A stretch of 8,023 bases of DNA from Lentisphaeria bacterium UBA1784 (GTDB lineage: Bacteria > Verrucomicrobiota > Lentisphaeria > Victivallales > Victivallaceae): positions 1,604 through 9,626 of the forward strand of contig DCGG01000007.1 in the NCBI GenBank assembly GCA_002315455.1. The letters are read 5' to 3'. Every line of letters begins with the position of its first letter. The stretch's first letter is position 1. The position numbers and the translations under genes are program-made. This document shows, piece by piece, positions 4,848 to 8,023 of the stretch. Under the pieces are notes generated by a model, which had not been told where the DNA came from, did not search any database, and saw nothing but the letters and a program-made list of their open reading frames with translations.

Positions 4848-6927
4848 CTTTCAGTGGTCCGAAGATATTGCCGTACTTCTGCTCATTGAGGGCTTCGACG
4901 TAGGCGCTGATCTTGGTCTCGGTACTGCAGGGATCGACGGTGGTATCGACGCAGTCGCCGTCCAGCACCAGAAGCGGCACGGAGGCCTTCTGGAGTTCCT
5001 CCCGCAGATGCTTGACGAAACTGCTGTCCGACATGGAGCAGCGGCCGAAACCGTGGTTGTAGAGGATACAGCCGTTGAACTTCATCTTGCGGCCCTCCTC
5101 CACGATGCTCTTCACCCGCAGATCGGGGTCCATGAAGCCAGTGGTGAGGATCTTCCGGGCAAGAGAACGGTATGGGTCCTTGGGATCCAGCGGTTCCCAG
5201 CCGATGAAATTGACCTCCTCGAAAACAATGGGAGCCTTGCACTTCTGCTCCACCTGCTCGAGGATGTGGGTGTCGTAGAAGGGCGGCAGATGGAGCCAGA
5301 GCAACCGGTGGGTATCCGACAGTTTGCGGCCGGCAGGCTGCTGCTCGGCCAGTTGCTGCAGTTCCTCGTAGAAGCGCTTCTGAATCTCCACCAGCGCCTG
5401 CGTTCCCCACGCCTGACTGAAGATGGTGGCGAAGTAGATCGCCTGCCGTCCGGGAAGCAGGGGGATGTTGTCGTAACGCAGATGGTTGCAGAGGTAGGAG
5501 TACTTTCTCGCCTCGTTGGAATATTCGCAGGCTTCGGCCAGACGGTCCATGCTCATGATGCATCCGGTAGCCTTCTCCATGCGGTGCACGGTGCGCTCCA
5601 GATCATCGGCAAGGTTCTCCAGATTGGAGCCGTCGGTGCCGCCCGCCGCGGGCGTGTGAAGCGAAAACACCTGATCGCCGATGCCGTAGTTGCGGGCGAG
5701 GTCCCGGAAGATCCGCTCGCCCTGCTGACAGGGCTGGCTGGTGGAGATTACACAGGAGGGAGTCGGCAGTTTCACCCCTTCCAGCACCCGCAGGAAGGAG
5801 CAGGTCTCGCCGGAAAATCCCTTGCAGGCGGCGTGATCGAAGGCCTTCTTCACCTTGTGCTGACTGCGCGCGAAGAGTGCGGCGTATGTCTCCAGCGTCA
5901 GGGTCTGGACGCCCAGCGCATTCAGGAGCTCGGCGGGGAAGAAAAGGTTCCGCCAAACCAGCGGCTTCTGATCGCCGTGGCCGAGGAATTCGGAACGGGT
6001 CGCCTTGGCCCGCAGGCTGACGGAATCCAGTTTCTGCGACGGAGCCACCCGGAAATCCGCATCGCTGAGTTTCCCCTTCAGCGAGGAGAACTGCAGCGCG
6101 AGGCAGGCGGCGCCGAGGGCGCCCATGACCCCATGGAATTCGGGGATGATGATGTTGTTTCCGGTGATCTGCCGCAGATAGTAGGCCACCGCCCGGTTAT
6201 AGGCGACGCCGCCCTGAAAAACGATGTCGCCCTTGTATCCGAGGAAAAGTTCTCCCACGCCGGACATGATGGTGCGGGCCTGTGCACGGCAGGCTCCGCC
6301 GATGATGTCGCCCAGCGGGAAACGGTTCTTGAACTTGTTGATGCTGGTGGCGGAAAGCACGGCACAGACGCTGGAGAACTCCAAATCGCTGTCATAGTTG
6401 GCCCGGTCGGACATCTCGCTGACGGGGACGTTGAGTTTGGCGGCCACGCTGTCCAGAAACGCTCCGGTACCGGCGGCGCAGATACCGCTCATCTTGTAGT
6501 TCCACATCTTCATGTTGTCGTTGAAGACCATGGCCTTGCTGTCCTGACCGCCGACGTCGAGGATCGCCTTGCAGTCGGGATAGTAGTGCCGGGCTCCGGC
6601 GACGTGGGCGGTAACTTCGCTCACCCGGAAATCGTAGGGGACGAAATCCTTGGTATCCTCCACGATCTGGCTGCCGGTGACAACGGTGCAGGTGACGGAC
6701 TTGAGGCTGTCGACGCCGGCATCCTTCAGGAACTGATAGACGGTCTGCCGGAGCTGACCGAAGTTGCAGGCTCCGCATCCGGAGCATATTCCGGTACAGC
6801 GGACCCGGCCGGTATCCGCCGGTTTGGTACGCTGATAGAGCGTATGCCTGACCCTGCCTTCGCCGTTGAGGAGCACGGCCTTGAAGGTCGTACTGCCGAT
6901 ATCGATACCGAGAAACAATTTTTCCAT
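4840..6927 (-). CDS. Fused 2-hydroxyacyl-CoA dehydratase activator (BcrA/BadF type) and HgdB-like protein
   Basis: Predicted 695-residue protein with two parts. Residues ~4-275 form an ASKHA ATPase of the BadF/BadG/BcrA/BcrD activator family: GIDIGSTTFKAV (7-18), DVGGQDSKA (124-132), CAAGTGAFLD (150-159), SSVCAVLSATS (185-195) and GGVAYN (239-244). Cys150 and Cys188 match the cysteines by which two activator subunits share a [4Fe-4S] cluster. Residues ~320-690 resemble the HgdB/DUF2229 dehydratase subunit, with ACKGFSGETCSFLR (367-380), SCVISTSQPC (391-400), NGCILYNHGFGRCSMSD (618-634) and LVLDGDCVD (653-661). Family activators use ATP to drive a low-potential electron into a partner dehydratase or reductase; both may be in one chain here. 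An extra Cys cluster, C-x3-C-x2-C-x2-C (44-54), sits in the first subdomain. Substrate is unknown; a reductase of the double-cubane type is an alternative. The ATG at 6927 has GGGGAAT about seven bases upstream. Confidence 0.88.
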   Translation of the reverse strand: MEKLFLGIDIGSTTFKAVLLNGEGRVRHTLYQRTKPADTGRVRCTGICSGCGACNFGQLRQTVYQFLKDAGVDSLKSVTCTVVTGSQIVEDTKDFVPYDFRVSEVTAHVAGARHYYPDCKAILDVGGQDSKAMVFNDNMKMWNYKMSGICAAGTGAFLDSVAAKLNVPVSEMSDRANYDSDLEFSSVCAVLSATSINKFKNRFPLGDIIGGACRAQARTIMSGVGELFLGYKGDIVFQGGVAYNRAVAYYLRQITGNNIIIPEFHGVMGALGAACLALQFSSLKGKLSDADFRVAPSQKLDSVSLRAKATRSEFLGHGDQKPLVWRNLFFPAELLNALGVQTLTLETYAALFARSQHKVKKAFDHAACKGFSGETCSFLRVLEGVKLPTPSCVISTSQPCQQGERIFRDLARNYGIGDQVFSLHTPAAGGTDGSNLENLADDLERTVHRMEKATGCIMSMDRLAEACEYSNEARKYSYLCNHLRYDNIPLLPGRQAIYFATIFSQAWGTQALVEIQKRFYEELQQLAEQQPAGRKLSDTHRLLWLHLPPFYDTHILEQVEQKCKAPIVFEEVNFIGWEPLDPKDPYRSLARKILTTGFMDPDLRVKSIVEEGRKMKFNGCILYNHGFGRCSMSDSSFVKHLREELQKASVPLLVLDGDCVDTTVDPCSTETKISAYVEALNEQKYGNIFGPLKER

Positions 6928-6954
6928 GATTTATTCCCCACGCAGAAGCATTTT

Positions 6955-6976
6955 ATTGCTCTGTTATACAGACAAT
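6955..6976. repeat. Imperfect inverted repeat in the leader of the activator gene
   Basis: TCTGT-TAT-ACAGA (6960-6972) is a perfect inverted repeat. ATTG and CAAT outside it extend the symmetry to 6955-6976 with one extra base on the left side. It lies just downstream of the predicted minus-strand transcription start and could be an operator or a small leader hairpin. CTCTGTTATA at 6959-6968 recurs as CTCTGTAATA at 6984-6993, across the -10 region. Confidence 0.35.
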
Positions 6977-6989
6977 ATTCATTCTCTGT

Positions 6990-7018
6990 AATATACTCCA
7001 TGTTTTCCCTTTTTTCAA
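6990..7018 (-). promoter_or_regulatory. Sigma70-type promoter for the minus-strand gene run
   Basis: On the minus strand TTGAAA (7018-7013) is separated by exactly 17 bases from TATATT (6995-6990). The block is AT-rich in otherwise GC-rich DNA. Transcription would begin near 6983, leaving a leader of about 55 bases before the ATG at 6927. It is the best promoter-like sequence in the window on this strand. Confidence 0.65.
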
Positions 7019-7056
7019 CAACGTCTCCGATGAATCAGGGGTTGGAGGGGATTTTC

Positions 7057-7092
7057 GGAGGTTTCTTCATGAAAAAAAGGAAAAAACATTGA
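7057..7092 (+). other. Seven-codon ORF with an ideal ribosome site
   Basis: GGAGG (7057-7061) is followed seven bases later by ATG 7069-7071, then AAA AAA AGG AAA AAA CAT and TGA 7090-7092, encoding the basic heptapeptide MKKRKKH. It lies upstream of, and touches, the predicted -35 box for the rightward gene, so it would need an earlier promoter, which I do not see clearly. It may be a leader peptide or a coincidence in purine-rich DNA. Confidence 0.25.
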
Positions 7093-7117
7093 AAAATAGA
7101 GCCAAACGATGTATTTT
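7089..7117 (+). promoter_or_regulatory. Probable promoter for the SWIM-domain gene
   Basis: TTGAAA (7089-7094) is followed, after 17 bases, by TATTTT (7112-7117), a fair -10 match with 4 of 6 consensus bases. Transcription would start near 7124 and give a leader of about 80 bases. That leader contains TGAT-GTTTT-ATCA (7132-7144), a weak hairpin, and two purine-rich repeats. Confidence 0.5.
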
Positions 7118-7202
7118 AGTCAGTTCATGGTGATGTTTTATCATCCCTGACGGAAAAAACGGAAGATAATTTTTGGCCGGAAACGGAAGAAAAAGGAACA
7201 GA

Positions 7203-8023
7203 ATGAGTTTCGAGGAACGGATCGCCGCCACGGCGGGCGAGGAAAATCTGAAAGCGGCAAAGCAACTGCTGAAATCCCACGCGCTGATCGGGGCATGGCG
7301 GGACCATTCCGGACAACTTCGGGGCAGGTTCCGCGCCCTGGATCAGGACGAGATCGAGACCGCCGTCTCCACCGGGGAGAACGCCGTTTGCACCTGTTCC
7401 TGCGGCAGTGCGGGATTCTGCGTCCACGGTGCCGCACTTCTGCTCTACGGCGGACGCTTCCGCCCGGTTACCGAACTGCCCCCGGAGGAACCGCCCAGTT
7501 ACTACGGCGGCCTCCGCAAGGAGACCCTCCCTGAACTTCTCCGTCATGCCCGGCCTCACGAAGCGCACGTTTTTATTGAGGCTGCCAGCGCGCTGCCCCA
7601 CGTCCCCAGCAAATGGGAGAACGTGGTCCTGCAGGTCCGGCTCCGCACCCCGGAGCGGGAGTACATCGGCAACGTCAGCAACCTGCGCCAACTCTATTTC
7701 GAGAAATCCTTGAGCGTGATCCTCAAGTTGGAGAATTTCCCCCTGCAGGAGCAGCAGATCATCCGCTTCCTCGCCATCAACGGCGAACCGGAAAATTCCA
7801 GGGTCGCGCTGAATTCCGAACAGACTGCGGAATTTTTCCACATCCTCATCGACTTCCCCCGGTTCTTCCGGGACGGGCGGCAGCTCTTCGTCCGCCGCAC
7901 TCCGGCCAGTCCGGTGATGATCGCCTCCGGCAGAAAGCTTCTGCCGGGGATCCGGGTCGGCGAGGCGGTGCTCCCCGTGGATGGCGCGAAGGTGGTCACC
8001 GGCCGCGCCGGATGCTGGGTGGG
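7203..8023 (+). CDS. SWIM zinc-finger protein, N-terminal part, probably a SNF2-family helicase
   Basis: The frame opens at ATG 7203 and continues without a stop to the window end, giving 273 residues of an incomplete protein. AAGGA five bases before the ATG is a good ribosome site. Residues 63-75 read CTCSCGSAGFCVH, a SWIM finger (CxC-x7-CxH) with Cys63, Cys65, Cys73 and His75 as zinc ligands, followed by GAALLLY, the hydrophobic helix expected after it. SWIM fingers mediate DNA or protein contacts. Residues ~130-273 alternate strands and loops (VVLQVRLRTPEREYIGNVSN, then LILKLENF-like and FFHILIDFPRFF segments), much as the linker before the motor in bacterial SNF2 helicases that carry an N-terminal SWIM. 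The motor itself would lie beyond 8023, so the helicase assignment is inference; a stand-alone SWIM protein remains possible. It is divergent from the activator gene. Confidence 0.75.
   Translation, partial: MSFEERIAATAGEENLKAAKQLLKSHALIGAWRDHSGQLRGRFRALDQDEIETAVSTGENAVCTCSCGSAGFCVHGAALLLYGGRFRPVTELPPEEPPSYYGGLRKETLPELLRHARPHEAHVFIEAASALPHVPSKWENVVLQVRLRTPEREYIGNVSNLRQLYFEKSLSVILKLENFPLQEQQIIRFLAINGEPENSRVALNSEQTAEFFHILIDFPRFFRDGRQLFVRRTPASPVMIASGRKLLPGIRVGEAVLPVDGAKVVTGRAGCWV

Noticed and set aside
6931..6951. Six-codon upstream ORF (MLLRGE) on the minus strand ending three bases before the activator ATG
   Set aside because: It has only a weak ribosome site and its last codons are the Shine-Dalgarno region of the real gene, so a chance origin is more likely.
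5008..7092. A 694-codon open frame on the plus strand antisense to the activator gene
   Set aside because: It mirrors a strongly supported protein on the other strand. Its translation is low-complexity (His, Gly, Ala, Val, Asp) with no motif, as expected from codon bias in GC-rich DNA.
6928..7202. tRNA, small RNA gene or CRISPR array in the divergent intergenic region
   Set aside because: No cloverleaf, no regularly spaced repeats and no clear terminator; the region is explained by two promoters and their leaders.
7125..7841. A 238-codon minus-strand frame opposite the SWIM gene
   Set aside because: The plus strand has an in-frame start, ribosome site, promoter and a SWIM finger; the minus frame has no motif.

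Overview
This is a GC-rich bacterial chromosomal window of mostly ordinary metabolic genes. I see no tRNA, rRNA, CRISPR array, insertion sequence or phage gene. Oxygen-sensitive 2-hydroxyacyl-CoA dehydratase-type chemistry points to an anaerobe. The mixture of gene families and the style of the proteins would suit a member of the PVC group such as Lentisphaerota/Victivallales, but that placement is a guess from general appearance and has not been tested.

Layout, left to right. Positions 1-270 (+) hold the last 89 residues of a drug/metabolite-transporter (EamA) permease that enters from outside the window. It converges, with a 10-base gap, on a run of seven genes on the minus strand. In transcription order these are: a fused 2-hydroxyacyl-CoA dehydratase activator/dehydratase-like protein (6927-4840), a small cupin (4834-4478), a diaminopimelate decarboxylase-like protein (4404-3196), the tRNA t6A factor TsaB (3124-2459), a single-pass membrane protein of unknown function (2456-1779), hydroxyethylthiazole kinase ThiM (1739-900) and thiamine-phosphate synthase ThiE (913-281). 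The gaps are 5, 73, 71, 2, 39 and -14 bases and none contains a convincing promoter, so the seven genes may form one operon. The operon would start from a good sigma70-type promoter at 6990-7018 and end near the hairpin at 277-295.

The only sizeable non-coding stretch is the AT-rich divergent region 6928-7202. It holds the minus-strand promoter, a plausible plus-strand promoter (7089-7117), small repeats that could be operators, and a seven-codon ORF with an ideal Shine-Dalgarno sequence. Rightward from 7203 runs the amino-terminal part of a SWIM zinc-finger protein, open at the window end and probably a SNF2-family helicase.

The genes do not form one pathway. ThiM and ThiE make thiamine phosphate by salvage and condensation, the decarboxylase would supply lysine, and TsaB serves tRNA modification. 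The least explained part is the first pair: a one-polypeptide ATPase activator plus HgdB-like protein with an additional amino-terminal cysteine cluster, apparently translationally coupled to a cupin. No CoA-transferase or separate dehydratase subunit is present to reveal its substrate.
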